Origin: Panagrolaimus kolymaensis
Lineage: Eukaryota > Nematoda > Chromadorea > Rhabditida > Panagrolaimidae
Assembly: GCA_028622995.1 (NCBI GenBank)
Contig: JAJQJQ010000031.1
Span: forward strand, 1,612,001 to 1,676,000
Direction of reading: 5' to 3'
DNA: 64,000 nucleotides
Part shown: positions 22,954 through 36,139 of the stretch, piece after piece
Layout of the letters: the number at the start of each line of letters is the position of its first letter
Numbering within the stretch: the first letter of the stretch is position 1
Notes under the pieces: generated by a model
What the model was told of the DNA's origin: nothing
Databases searched by the model: none
What the model saw: only the letters and a program-made list of their open reading frames with translations
Made by a program: the position numbers and the translations under genes

Positions 22954-25900
22954 CGTATTAACATCCGGTTGCCTTCAATTTCTGTAATAAATTTCAAGGA
23001 CATAAAAAATTGAGTGAAAAAAAGTTTGTAAAAAACAAAAAAAGTTAGGGAAAAAAACACGAGAAAAAAAAGGGTTCATGGAAAATTCGTCGGAAAAAAT
23101 AGGATTTTAAAGAACATCGTTTGCTTTTTGTCAAAAAAAAAAGAACTTCAAAAAGTTAAACACATTTATCATAAAAAAATAACAACAAAAAAATGAGATA
23201 CTTTTTTTGGTTATTGTCCCCAAACCGTTTCTCAAAAAAAAGAAGAAGGATGAAGATGTTGTAGTTGTCAAAACTGCCGTTGTTGCATCAAAAAGAAAAA
23301 AGAAAAGAAAGGGAAGTCCTCTTTTCCCTCAAAAAGAAGCAGCATTGTCTTGTCCTATATTTTGTTATGAAAATAAATAAATAAAAAAATATGATGACGA
23401 GTCTCCGCCTATGTATATCAAAAACAAAACAAAAAAAAATTCGGCATCAGTTTTTTGTCCTTTTTTTCATTTTTTTCAAAGAATTTAAATCTGCAGTCGA
23501 ATAAGCACGAGGAAGAAAACGAAAAAAACAGTAATGAAACAATTATCTCAATTTACTTTAACCTCAAAAAATAAAAAAACATGAAACAGATTGACGACGA
23601 CTTCATTCGCCATCGCCGCCGTCAATCTATGTCGTCGTCTGCCGTTGTTTTGATTCTTTGTTCAATGACCGTGCCATATTATTATTATACTTAATTTGCC
23701 ATGGCATGGCAAAAAAAAAAAAAGAAGAAAAAATGTCACCAAAAAAAGTATTTATTTGAAACACCTGTTTATTTTTTTAAATTTAAATTACTAAATACAT
23801 ATAATTTTTTGGTGGCGTTAAAAATAAATTTTATAAAAAGAACCAAAAAATTTTCGCGCATTTTGAAAAAAAAAATAATTAAAAAAAGAAGGAAAAAACT
23901 TTTGATAAAAGTAAAAAAGTTGTCATCGTCTGTGTGAATCGAAGAAAAAAAAATAATATCATGAAAGTCGAAAATATACTAGAGTGGCGCCACTCTTCTT
24001 CGTTTTTTTGCCATAATGAAAAATAAAAAAAGAAGGGAACATGAAAGAAGGAAAAAAATCAAAAAAATAAGACGCAAATGTGAATATTATGCTGCGCGTC
24101 TTCACAACCACAACAAAATTTCCACGGTTGTTCATTCATTCATTTGGCAGCTTTTTTTTCTTCGACAAAAAAAATTGCAATAAAAAAAAGCGTTGAAAAA
24201 AATATTAAAAAAATATGAATGTAACAAGTTTGTCGTCGTCATAATGGCAATGTCATTGAGAGAAATTAATGGTGGGGGTATTCGCAAAAAAAAAACATGG
24301 TTAATATTGAGTGGCAACGACCCAAGTTTCTTCTTCATTTTTTGAGTTAAAGATTATGATATCAATGGAAAAAAATGAGGAAACGAGACTGAATATTGCC
24401 ATATCAAAGATAAACAAATAGTGATGATGCCAACCAAAAAAGTTTTTTTAGATAATCGATGCGGTTTAACCAAGAAAAAAATAGTAAGGTTAAAAGAAAA
24501 AAAATTAATAACAAAAATGACAGTCAAAAAGGTGCGCTTTTTTCGTGATGTGGTTGAATATGTAAAATAAAAAAATTAATTAACAAGAAAGTGGAAAAAT
24601 AGTTATTAAAGAAAAATATCGTATTCGGCATTTTGGCTTTCAAGGGTAAAAACAACATAAAAAACCACACCCTCAAATATGACCAAATTAATACAAAACA
24701 GGAAACAACAAAAAAAAGTTAATTTAAAAAAAAAAGAAAAAATACACTTGTTTTTTTATTATTATTAAAGTTATTTTAGTATTAGCAAAAGAAGGGAACC
24801 TCTTTTTTACCTACCACTAAAAATGCAATCCACTCTTCTTTTTTTTCACATTGTGATGGGTCGTCGTCGTCGGTCTCTTCGTCGTCGTTAATGCGCTAAT
24901 GCCAACAATAAATGACTTGAGTTGTCTTTTCATTCGATTGATGGATGAAAAGTTATTTCTACCAAATACCAATCTTTTCCTTTCTTGCTGCTGCCAGTTG
25001 TTACACATTTCTCCATTTCATTTATATTAATTCACTTAAAATAACAATGTCGCTTTTTTTTTTTTTGATTTTTCCTTTCAAAAGTCAAAAGCTTCCGACA
25101 ACAACAACGACCGACAATAATCATCGATAAAATGAAATGAACAAGAAAATTTTGTTGTTCTTAAATAAAAAATTAGACATATAATATACCTTTTTGCTTT
25201 AGTGGTTGATTGGGTTGGCAAAGCAGTTGATTAGCGGCAGCGGCGGTGGTGGCATAAACGAACGAACAAGAAAACATAAAAAAATTGATGATTTTTTTTA
25301 GTTATTTTAGTTTAGTTGTGTCATTATCCCAAAAATTCAGTTACATAAAAGCTAAAAGCAGAAAATCAGTGCCATAGAATACCGTAATTTTTTTTTTGGA
25401 TGAGAAAGGAAGCAATAAAGCGGAAAAATTCAATTTCAATTATTTCCTCCAAATAAAAAAAATGAGCTGAAAAAAAATTTATATTCTTCAAAAGCTCAAT
25501 ACCGACAAAAAATGTCGTAAATAATTTAGTTATTTTATTCAAAAAAAGAAAAGAAAAAAAAACAATTAAAGTATTCACCTGCAATTTTAAATCAAAGCCT
25601 TTTCAGCTATTTTAGCTATTATATATGGTCTTCAAGCTTTGAAAATTTTGCAGCACAAACGATTTCATTCAAATAAATTTTTTAATCAAAAGCAAAGAAA
25701 ACTTTTCATTGTTATTTTCAAAGCTTTCAAAACTTCAATTTTATGTTTTTAAGGTAAAGTTTCATTGATGAACATTTTTCAAAACTTAATAATTGCTTAT
25801 TGACCAAATTCAAAATATTGATTTTAGTTAACAAAGTCTTTAAAAAAAATTAGGATTATCTTTTACAAAAATGTTTTTAAAGCATCCAAAATATTTATTT

Positions 25901-25976
25901 AATAATTTAAAGTACATGGTTTAATAATACACAAAAAAATTTTTCATAGCCTATGGTTTTTATTGTTTAATAATTT
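22954..25976. other. Three-kb gene-free region upstream of the TGF-beta gene
   Basis: AT-rich with long runs of A or purines on the + strand and many GTCGTC/CGTCGT triplets around 23590-23640, 24230 and 24850-24890. No spliced frame or family was recognised. It is probably the upstream regulatory region of the TGF-beta ligand. Confidence 0.5.
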
Positions 25977-26518
25977 TTAGAAGACATTTGGTAAATTTTT
26001 TAATGCTTCGAGATTTTCTTTTAGAACATTGGGAATAGCACAAATGTAAGCTTTTGCTTTAAAGCAATCATCAGCATTCCATGTTCCATCAGTTTTAAAA
26101 GTTCCGCATCGCTCTCTTCGAGTCGTCATAGTCAAATTTCCAAAATTAGTGAAATCACTTCCATCTGTCCAAAGCCATTTTTCAGAAGTAACCAAATTGG
26201 TTGCACCAATCCAAACATCTGAAGTAGCATAATTTTGCCAAACTTTTTGTTTAAGAAAATCTAAAAAACAATTTTTATTTTTTGTTTTTTTTAAGAAAAA
26301 AAGTATAATTTACAATTTAAAAAATGATTTGTAGCTTCGCTATCGATAGAAGCAAGATGTCCGCCTTTATCCATACAATTTAATTCAGCTCGAATAAAAA
26401 GATCAGTATCATTGAAAAATTGGTAACACGTATTCTTCCAAATTCCACCATCATTTGGACATGTGGTAGCAAAACCCAGAATAAAAGCACAAGAAACAAA
26501 AGCAAACAATCGGAGCAT
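25977..26518 (-). CDS. Secreted C-type lectin domain protein, 162 aa
   Basis: Exons 26314-26518 and 25977-26260. A signal peptide (MLRLFAFVSCAFILGFATTC) is followed by a single C-type lectin-like domain: WKNTCYQFF at the start, AELNCMDKGGHLASIDS for helix 1, VWIGATNL (the WIGL-type strand), WLWTDGSDFTNFGN, RERCGTF, then TWNADDCFKAKAYICA. The conserved cysteines are present. The EPN/QPD sugar-specificity triplet is absent; the long-loop position reads TMTTRRERC, so calcium-dependent sugar binding is doubtful. Such proteins are abundant and often immune- or cuticle-related in nematodes, but no role can be read here. Confidence 0.9.
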
Positions 26519-27300
26519 TTTTTAAACACCAAGCAACTTCAACAACAATAAGAATAAAAATGAAATTAAGAAAACAATTTTTAAAATTTCAAATTTAATT
26601 AAATGATTCATTGATGTTTCACCTTTTTTTCGATGCTTTTGGTTGCTTTAAAACTTGATTCAAGCCACTAAAAATATTCAAAGAAACAAATGATGTATTT
26701 TTTAATATTTTTTAAAAACGTCATACTTAGTTTTTTTAAATTTTTTATTGCTTCACAACATTTCATTTACAAACAAAAAAAGAAGAAGTATCGCTCTATT
26801 TCTATTAGCGATCTCTAAAAAAAAAAACCATATTTGTGAAAATTTAAAGGACAGATTCACCTTGGATAAACCATTTTAACCAGAAAAACTCATTTGCAAT
26901 TCAAAGCTGAGAACCCTACCGAACATTCACTAATTCCATGATACAAAAAATTACTCGATGATTTAAAATTAATTGCAATAGATGGAATAAAAATAATAAA
27001 GAAATTAAAGAAATAAACGAAAAAATTAATAAAAAGTTCATACTCCATTTATGTAAATGTGCGCTCCTTGGGTTCGTCATTATGGTCAACTTCATCCGAT
27101 GTTGTCTATGGTTTAGCTATATTAAAAAAAGAGAAGCAATTTTGTTGCTTGCATAAGAAAGAAAAAAAGACTAATATCGGTGAATGTAAAATAAAACATG
27201 TAAATAAAAAAATATTTTATACATGAATTTATTAAAACAAAAATTAACAAAATAATGAGTATCAAACGTAAGAAAAAACAACTGCCAAGTGCAAGAGATA
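26519..27300. other. Intergenic DNA
   Basis: AT-rich, with no supported coding frame or RNA gene seen. Confidence 0.5.
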
Positions 27301-27796
27301 TTACCAATCAGTAACATGTAATTCTTCAACGGACCAATCTTCATACGAGGAATCCTAAACCAACGATGTAAAATTATTGACGGAAATTCTAATTTGATGA
27401 ACTTACAGGAAGATATCGACGAATGATAATCGGAACTTTTTGTTCTTTCAATTCTTTTCGAGCAATTTCAAGTGGATCTGTTTCACCTTCAAGTTCAACC
27501 ATAACTGGAGCACCCATAGCAATTTGAAGAGCCCGTGTACCCAAAACTCTTGCACGCTCATATTTTGTCATAAATGGAGTAGTAACGCGTTCTTGAGCTG
27601 CGACCATTTCAGATGGCTAAAAAGGTAATATTTATTGGTAAACTAATTTAACGACTAAAGAACATACCTCAACTAATTGTACACGGTCTTTTTCGTCTTC
27701 AGGTGCATCAAGATCAACATCATCGTCCATTTCAGCATCATCGGCATAGTCGTTATCATCAATTTCGTCTGCAACATATTCTTCATCGTCAGCCAT
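27301..27796 (-). CDS. rpb-6: RNA polymerase subunit RPB6 (common to Pol I, II, III)
   Basis: Exons 27668-27796, 27407-27616 and 27301-27354 encode 130 residues. The N-terminus is acidic ([16 protein letters not shown]). The conserved core follows: [55 protein letters not shown]. The ending is VEELHVTDW. Length and sequence match the family closely. RPB6 stabilises the clamp side of all three nuclear polymerases. This conserved gene makes a good synteny anchor beside the variable 29-52 kb block. Confidence 0.97.
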
Positions 27797-28639
27797 TTTG
27801 TTGTTGTCGCTGTTGTGGTTTAAACATTAAAGTAAGATCTAAAAAATAGTTGTTAGAATAAATTCTGGAAATAGTTACGCGCAAATAAATCAATCAAGAG
27901 CAATGTAAATTTAGAAACATAGAAACAATTTACGAGAGAGAAATGGTTGAAACAGAAAACGATTTCAAAAGAAAAAAGCTTTTTTGAGAAGAAAAAAGGT
28001 TGTATGTTGAAAACATGACGCCAAGAAAATCTTCCTCTGCGTTTGAAAAAGCAAAGCTTTCATCAAATTTTGGATTTTTTACATTCGAATTTCGAATCAT
28101 TGCATTAAAATTGACATGTTTGTATTTGGAATTGGATCAATTAGAATTTTTATAACCTTATGTTTTATGCTCTCAAGATTTTAAAATATCCCACATAAAA
28201 TAACAAACAAATATTGAGCGATTATTTTTTTTGGTGCATTCGGATAAATTAAAAATCATTTGTTACTGTTTTAGAAGTTTTTTAAAGAAGAAACAAAAAA
28301 TCAATTTTAACCTTGTTATTTAAAAGCTCTTATCAGGTTAACTAACAAAGAAAATTTTCTGCAAACGTAGTAGCTTTAATTTTTTCATTTCTGAAAAATT
28401 GATAATGTGTCTTTCGGTTTTTTATGATATTGCTTTTCGTTGTTTCAACGAAAAATTCATTCCCTGATAATTCACTTTTTTCTTCACAATAAGAAAAGCA
28501 TTTCATTCTTTTTTACGCGAATTTAAAAATGTTTGTTCGTTAATATTTTTTTATGGGAGAAAAAAGAAACTCTCCATTTTTGTTTTGAATCTACTTTAAA
28601 AGTTTTAATATTTATTTTTTTAGCTCAAAAAAATATAAA
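27797..28639. other. Intergenic DNA between divergent genes
   Basis: Upstream region shared by rpb-6 (minus) and the small plus-strand ORF at 28640. Nothing else is supported. The 3' end carries TATTTTTTTAG, a possible trans-splice acceptor. Confidence 0.5.
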
Positions 28640-28870
28640 ATGGCCGCTCTCAATAAGGATATTCTTAGTGAAATTTTTATTGCATTGATTGATTCCACCT
28701 CTCCCAGGCCAGATGAAGAATTCATAAAATTTTTATTAGCAGGAAAGGATACATTTAATGCCGGTTTAAAAATTTTGCGAAAATCGAAAAAAATTGCTAT
28801 CCAATCTGATGATTTGGTAGTTTATGGCGAATTTGTCACAAATAAATGCATTTGTATTCCATTTGATTAG
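28640..28870 (+). CDS. Small ORF, 76 aa, possibly an F-box-like remnant
   Basis: Single exon beginning 16 bases after a TTTTTTTAG acceptor-like site. The start, LNKDILSEIFIALIDS, resembles the first helix of an F-box, but the rest matches nothing I know and there is no downstream substrate-binding region. It may be a young or truncated member of a nematode F-box family, or a chance ORF. Confidence 0.4.
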   Translation: MAALNKDILSEIFIALIDSTSPRPDEEFIKFLLAGKDTFNAGLKILRKSKKIAIQSDDLVVYGEFVTNKCICIPFD

Positions 28871-29305
28871 GGACGTTCGACGAAAAATTTATATTTTTTA
28901 TTTTGGCTTTAGCTTTATATAGGTTTATACTATCGAATATTGCGAACTTTATGGTGTATTTAAAAAAATTATAAGACCTAATTAAAAAACACTAAAAAGC
29001 TTTTGAAATTCTAATTTTTGATGGTCGAAATGGTCATCGAAAGGTTTCATGCTGCGAAGGCGTGTCTTTTTTTTAAAATTATCACAAATTTAAAAAAATC
29101 TTATCTTTTTGCAATATTTTCCATAATAATAAACTTTAAATTTATTTTTATTACAATTTTTAAGTTTTTTTCTCGAAATGAATAATCTAAATATATGTAT
29201 TTTTTGTATTTGCGCTTGATTTTATTTTTTGGTTTTGTAAATCTCTGATCTTTTGAATGTATTCTTTCCGCTGTTAAAACCAATATACAAAAGTAATTAT
29301 TTATT
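28871..29305. other. Intergenic DNA
   Basis: AT-rich, no coding frame supported. It ends at the duplicated MIC60 3'-end fragment. Confidence 0.5.
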
Positions 29306-29481
29306 AATAATTTATTCTAGCAGCAAATGGATAAGAAAATTCTACAAAAAAACGCGTGATTTTAAAATAATAATGAAAAGCTTTTTCTAATGAACTAATA
29401 AGTTGATCAAATGCTAGTAACGCCTGCACGAGTAACGAGTAATTCAACAAGGTATCGAGTTGCAAGATGTTCTTTAGTATC
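29306..29481 (-). pseudogene. Broken copy of the MIC60 (immt-1) 3' end
   Basis: About 175 bp resembling 52206-52395, the last codons and 3' UTR of the mitofilin gene, in the same orientation. Read on the minus strand it gives [23 protein letters not shown] and then a stop. The true gene reads [27 protein letters not shown]. Similarity starts near TTTATTCTAGC and stops abruptly after TTCTTTAGTATC. The 3' UTR portion matches with two short gaps. No splice site or start codon accompanies it, so this is a dead fragment. Confidence 0.88.
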
Positions 29482-29526
29482 AGTGTACAAACATATTAGA
29501 TCGCTTTTTTCAGAAAATATTAAATT

Positions 29527-31798
29527 TCACTTAATTAAATTTTTACAAAAACAATATGGAGCATATTTAGAACTAGACGCGCAAGTGGCTTGATGTGCAT
29601 AAACATTCATTCGATTAAATTTCTCTGAAAGAATTTCAAAACTACCATTTTCGGCCTTTTGAACCACAAAACCCGAAAATTCTCCATTTCCTGGTAATGT
29701 AGTAAATTTGACTTGATAAACTTTGGCTTCATTTTTTTCTTGGAAACCTTCAGAAATAATAGGAGCTTTTAAATTGAGCGTTAAAAGCATGCAATCAATC
29801 GTTTCATTAGTTTCTCTTACATTAGCATTCATTCGAGAGATTATTAATTCTGCCAAAGAAGTTGAGACTTTATTTGTTTTTGGAATACGTCTCTTACAGT
29901 TGCAATATTCGAACGGTATTCTCAAGAGGTCACATGTTCGTGGAGATGGAAGTGGACGAAAAAGTGAGCTACCTTTAATTAATGGGTTTCTAATACGAGG
30001 ATATAGAGGCTGAAAACCATAATAACCTTTTTTGTTTTATAAAAAAATTATGTACGTACTTTTGCAATTTCGAATAAAGTCGCATAAATATCAAAATGAG
30101 TTACTAAATTTTTAGCATTTTGTTTTAATATTTCAGTGAAAATTGTGTCTCTTCGAAGTTTTTCAGGAATTGACAAGACCATTAAAGGATTATTGTCTTC
30201 AACTTCGCCTATTTCGGTATTTCTTATTGGCGTAAATCTCATTCCATGATCAGCAACTAGAAATACATAGGCATTTTTCAACTAAAAAAGTTGGATAAAG
30301 CTCAACCAAATATTTAAAAACTTTACTTTTTCTTTGTTATTTTTGAAAAAATTATAAAAATAATCATCTGTATGATAAAGGGAGTTTGGATTGTTATGGG
30401 TTAAATTTGTCATCCATGTTAAAGAAAATTTTGGTTTATCAGGATAAGTATCAATAAAATTTTGTAAATATTCCATTTGATAATAATAACCCTCTCGACA
30501 GGTATCTTTATAAATAATATCCATTATTTCTTTTATTTCTGAACGTTGCTGGAAAGGTCTGAAACTTAAACCATAAAACAAAAGTTTTTTTAGTCTGGGC
30601 ATAATAAGTACCTCATATAATGATCGACTGGTTTATTAGCAAATCCTGAACAATTTGGCCAATTAAAAACTCCTCGAGGCCAATCTTCTGACATCATTGT
30701 TATGTAATCATCATCTTGAAAATGGAATGCGATAAATTGATCATTATCCAAATATTCATTGCAATAAGCATTTATTGGTCTATAATCTGATGGATGACCA
30801 CGTGATACCGGTGATTTAGCAATAGGAGAGATTAATTTTCCTATAAATACAGTTTCAATGGAGAAAATTAAATCCACTTAATTTTTTTTACCCATTAACA
30901 TTGCAAATGCATTTGGACGACTATTGTATCCGACTTTATTAAGATGACGGAAGGGTATGGTTTCGTAAAATTCTCGAAGAAAGTGCTGGGTTTTTGGCAT
31001 AGATCGAAAAAATTGTGATTCTGATACTGAATCAAACACAAGAATATATACATCTGGTTTATCAGGTGGAGTACCAAATAGTTTGTTGAATTTGCTAAAA
31101 AAACTTTTTATTCTTTGAAAAATGTTTACAAATAAATATTTTATAAAAACTTTATTTTTATCTTTTTTTATTATATAAGAAGAAACTGGCACTTACTCTT
31201 TTCGATAAGTTTGAGAATGCAAGAATTTATAGAATACTTTCCATTTACATTGAATCATTTCTTGACATTCAATTTCAATAATATCACAATCAGGAGAAGT
31301 TCCATTAATAACTTTAATCCAATTGCCAAAAATAAATTTATAATCGTTATCTGGAATTAAACATCGATATTGACAACTTATATTTTCTTTTTTATTTTCA
31401 TCATTGATAAATAATTGACCGCCAATAAGTTGGGAAAAATAAATTGAAGTCGGAGAGCAATTTTTAAGCGGATCGAAAGATGCATTTAAAAATTTATAAA
31501 TCGTTGGATCCCATGGGTCCAGATCACTTAAATCACAGTTATCTAATAATATTCCTAAATGCATTTTCTGTTTAAAAATATCTAAAATTTATAATATTAT
31601 TTTCTAATGGCGAAATAAACACCAAATCTAGAAATGGTAACTTTTTTTAATTCCTTTATTTCAAAGTCTCCAAACAAAAATGCGAAATGAAAGACTTTTA
31701 AAAATAATTAAATTCTTACATTTTTTAGAATATTTTTTGTAAATGTAAATATAAATTAAATACAGAATAATTAATATGAGAATTTTCTTAGAAATCAT
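29527..31798 (-). CDS. DUF229 protein A (type II membrane, alkaline-phosphatase/sulfatase fold)
   Basis: Exons: 31720-31798, 31197-31581, 30892-31094, 30612-30840, 30327-30558, 30060-30281, 29527-30009; 610 residues. An N-terminal anchor ([20 protein letters not shown]) precedes the luminal domain. Family marks are [21 protein letters not shown] (active-site strand), [36 protein letters not shown] (metal-binding Asp-His), and the C-terminal [19 protein letters not shown]229 is a nematode-expanded family related by fold to sulfatases and phosphatases; the substrate is unknown. It lies beside DUF229 B on the same strand and 45 bp from the broken MIC60 fragment. Confidence 0.92.
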
Positions 31799-32471
31799 TT
31801 ATCTAAAAAAATAAAATTAATTTTAAAGTACGATAATTGGTAAACAGAATTCCGTCTATTTTTTATTTATAAATAAATAACAAAGTTTTAAATTTACTTA
31901 TAGCTTTCTCCCCTGAAAGATATCTTTGCTCTGTTTGAGGAATTGTCTTATTTTCATTCAAAATTTTTTCTTTCAGTAAACATTCGTATCAGGTTTTCCA
32001 TTTCTTTACTCCACAATAAAATCGCTTTAAAAAATTAAAGAAAGGCTATTGTTAGTTTTCTTTTTAAAAAAAATTGCGACAAAAGATGCAATAACATTTT
32101 AATTATGATTTTTTTCCTCCAAAAAGTCACGGAGACAAAAAAAACCGCTAAGATTGATACGCGTAGATTTTCTTAAGGCTAAATTCACGAAGATCTGTGA
32201 CGTGAATAAGATAACGGAGTTCATGTGATTCAACAAGATTTAAGCCATAATTCTAAATCCAGCTCAAACTTAACTTTTGTTCTATAGAATTAAAGTTCAA
32301 GATTTCAAACATGATAAAAAATGCTGGCAAAATCTCAAATTTTTTTAATTTAAACTTTTAAACGTTTTATTCACCGGCGTTCATAAATTAAAATTCTTCT
32401 GGTGCATTCTTTATATGCAAAAAATATATTTAAATAAAAAAATAATTTTCGAATAATAAAACTCCTCTTCT
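31799..32471. other. Intergenic DNA between the two DUF229 genes
   Basis: Upstream region of DUF229 A and downstream region of DUF229 B. No coding frame supported. Confidence 0.5.
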
Positions 32472-34277
32472 TTACTTTATTTTATTACAATAACAAAACC
32501 AAAACATATTTTTTAGACATCTTTTACCATTTCCATATGGATCAATTCGCTGCCCAAAATCTAACATGTTTTTTATTTCTTTTTCTGTTGGATCCACAAA
32601 AACATAAGTCCACCATCGAGAATTATTTTCAAAATATTTTGTTTGAAAAGTAACTTTAAAAATTTTATAATTTTGGTTGTTTGGAATGTCGAGTTTAATA
32701 ATTTCTGGGATAAAGTTAGAGTCCTTTTCAAAAATGATGCATGTATTTCGATATTGCATCAGAGCCATGTTGGCTTCGGTAATTATGGAATCGACAATTT
32801 TTACATGTAAAGACTTCTTTGGTGATAAAATATTCTCATCAAATCGACAAATACAATATGGTGGTGGAATACCCATGGAATAACAATCTCGATCAGGAAT
32901 TTCATGAAACAAGCTTCTTCCATGTTGAGTAATGTCGGAAGGTATAGTCGTATTCATAAGTTTTGCAATTTCGATTAAAGTTGCATATAAATCATAATGA
33001 CTTGTGAGTTTTTGAGAATTTTCTTTTAAATTCTCTATAATTTCTTTATTAGATCTTAATTTTTTTGGAAGAGAAATAAATAGCATTGGATTATTATCTT
33101 CATAAGCCATAACTTTTTCAAATCTATGATAACCAAACATTGGGCCATGATCCGCCATTAAAATGAAGAAAGAATTATCAAACTAAAAACAAAATTATTA
33201 TCTTTGAAAAAAAAGTTAAAAACGTACTTCATTTTTATGTTTTATTAAAAAATCAAGTATAAGGTTATCAGCAATAAACAATGATGAAAGGCCATCATGT
33301 GAAAGATGAGTATTCCAATTTAACGAAAACTTTTTCTTTTTTCCATAACTTGATATAAATTGCGACCAATATTTTAGAATGTATTTTAAAGTTAACGAAT
33401 AACAATCGGCCATTTGTTTCCAATTAAATGATTCTTGTAGAAATGGATAAAGGGTATGCATGGGTTTAAGTTTTTCCATACGAAAAACAGATAATACATC
33501 TTCATTTAAAAGTGTCGGGAAATGGTTATTTTTTAAAATATTTCCAATATAATGTTTTTCAAAAGTTTGATTATCTTGAAGATCAGCGGTAAATTTTGGA
33601 GCGGTTCTTGAATTATTTGGATGTCTTCCAATAAACGCAGCATGAGCATTTGGATCGGAATTAAATGCTATTTTGTTATGAAACTTAAAATCAATAGCTT
33701 CAAACTCATGAATTAAATAATTTAAAGTTTTTGGCAAAAATCGAATAGCTTGTGATCTCGAGACAGAATCCAAAACTAAAATATGCAAATTGTATCCGCC
33801 ACCATCGTTATTATTTTTCTTTAAATTTTTTGTTGTAATCTGAGTATGCATTTGTTCATAATAAACCTTATTAATATCACCATTTTTGTAGCATCGAACA
33901 CGAAAAATATCACAACTTACAGCAGCAATAATAGAATGCCATGAACTCTTTTTATAATTCATACCCATAATGTGATTCATACATTGCCATTGACAATCTG
34001 TCCCACTTTTTGCCATCATCTTATTAATCTTTACATAATTCTTTTCTAAATAAATAATTGGTAAAATTTCAGGTCCACATTCAAGCTTTTTGGGTTCGAG
34101 ATATCGCAAAATAAACGGATCCCAAGGGTTTGAGAGCTTTAATTTACATAAATGCTTTTTAGTGAAGGGTTCAACAACTTTGGAATCTTTTATAATAAAT
34201 TTGTAGTCATATATATAAAAATAAATAATAACAAAAAAAGTTATTAAACCAAATAGTAAGTGCTTCGAAGAAATCAT
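32472..34277 (-). CDS. DUF229 protein B (tandem paralogue of A)
   Basis: Two exons, 33228-34277 and 32472-33182, giving 586 residues. The anchor (MISSKHLLFGLITFFVIIYF) resembles that of protein A. Family marks: LHILVLDSVSRSQAIRFLPKT, NSDPNAHAAFIGRHPNNSR, then FILMADHGPMFG and EDNNPMLFISLPKKL. The tail is DPYGNGKRCLKNMFWFCYC. Protein A has seven exons for the same architecture, so B has lost introns or A has gained them. The start is the ATG at 34277, the first ATG of the frame. Confidence 0.92.
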
Positions 34278-34826
34278 TAACAAAAGCTAGTTCGATATAA
34301 TTTTTAGGCAGACGTTGTCCCTAAAAATAAATTTTATAAAAATCATAATAATTTACTTCCATTCAAAACAAGAAAGTATTATCATTGTTCAAATCATTTA
34401 CAATGATGCGCTTTTAATTTATTATGACATCATGCTCATTCCTTTCCTTCGTTAGACAAAGATTTTTTTATTGAGTTTATCCTTTTTTCTTTCTCTCTAA
34501 ATAACAATTTTTAGAACAATTTATTATTTTTTTAAATAGAACAAATAATAGTTTGTTACTTTAAAAATATTAATTGTTAAGGTTAGAAATGTCGATAATT
34601 TTGATTATGTCTTTATAGAAAATTCAAAGATTTACAAAAAAACTGTACAAATATTTTAAAGTATTTTTTGTTACTAACTTTTTTGGTGGCAGTGAGAATT
34701 ACATGAGCAAGAAGTCCTTTTTAAATTTAAAAAGCAGAGACACAAATTTGTCAACAACAGTTTTTTTACTTTTTTTAATTAGAAAATTCTTAATTTTTCT
34801 TATCATTGCAAATTACAAATTTATGT
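34278..34826. other. Intergenic DNA
   Basis: AT-rich spacer upstream of DUF229 B. No coding frame supported. Confidence 0.5.
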
Positions 34827-36139
34827 TTAATATTGCGTAAAATTAAATTCATATTGTTTTTGGACATTTTTAGATATTAATGAAATTCTGTTTTTAATTT
34901 CTTCTTCTGATTTAATAAATTGTTGATCATAACACCAATTTATAAACGGATCAGATAATTCCAAATTACAAAGTGACATTTGAAAGTTAGTTCCATTTTG
35001 AAATGGGCTATTCCATTTTCCAAACCCAGGAATGTTTCTTTTTGTCTCTTTCCATCCATGAACAAAAAAATCATTAGGCCCCCATTCAGAATTCGTTAGC
35101 CATCCATCGCGAGCCCATGAAGTTCTTAAGTTCTTGGATATGATTTTTATGCGATCGAAAATAAGAGTGCTGTTTACAATGCTTCTTGCACATGAAACAA
35201 ATTTCTTAACATCTTCCCAATTTCTAAAAGACTATTAATTATGTATAAAAATGAGTGCTAATAATTACTTTGATTCATTCCATATTTGTTGGCATAAAGG
35301 AATTTTTGGATGAGTTGATGCAAACCGATCAACAAAAATTTGCTAAATTTGATCTATAAGTTATAAGAATTTGTAAAGGAAAAAAATTTACATGAAGAGC
35401 AGAATTATCTCGACCATTAAAACTTTGTGGCATTTTTGGCTCATAATCAACCCAGTCTCTCAAAAAGTTAATCGCATAAGGTGTGTTTCTGTTAATTTAA
35501 AAAAATTTATAAATGGAAAAAGTTATAAATGTTCTTTACTTTATTATATAGCTTCCTGCTGCAATTTCAGGCGAAAAAATTCTTTCATAAAATATAATAT
35601 CATAATGGGGGTCAATATAACTTTCGATTAAATGGCGTGGATTAATCACTCCAAAATCAGCATCCAAAAACAAAAGATAAGGGATTTCTGGATTTTGAAG
35701 AAGAATATTTATTGTAACACAATGTCTTCGAAACATTATCTAAAAATTTATTCCTTTTAAAAAATAGCAAAAAAAAGTTTACATCTTTTTGAGGACATTT
35801 AATTGCCAAATCAGGAAAGGTATCCAAAACTATATTAATATATCTGTAATTAAATATTTTGCAATAACATTTTAAAGTATTTTGGGCCAACGCAAAATTA
35901 TCCATCTCTTTCAAATTGTTAACAACAACCAGCACAGCCGGTCTTTTCCCTGAAAAATAAGACTTTTAATTAAACAAATTTGGAGAAATAAAAACTCAAA
36001 ATATTTATTCATAATTTAAAAGTTATTGTCTACCTTGTGAAAATGACTTGGAATTGCCGCCATAATATAAACATTTTTTAATTATTATTAAAACTGTTAA
36101 AAATAATAAGAATTTTATATTGACAATAAACCAGCGCAT
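34827..36139 (-). CDS. DUF273 protein, probable type II glycosyltransferase-like enzyme
   Basis: Exons: 36034-36139, 35783-35949, 35540-35739, 35392-35488, 35269-35342, 34827-35223; 346 residues. An N-terminal anchor ([17 protein letters not shown]) is followed by a nucleotide-sugar-transferase-like fold: AVLVVVNNL, then [19 protein letters not shown] with a D-A-D metal-binding motif, [36 protein letters not shown], and ARDGWLTN with DFFVHGWK. These are the hallmarks of nematode DUF273. Activity is inferred from the DxD motif and Golgi-type topology. Confidence 0.9.

Noticed and set aside
23701..23937. Lysine-rich 78-codon ORF
   Set aside because: Encoded by poly-A and GAAAAA runs in the gene-free region; low complexity only.
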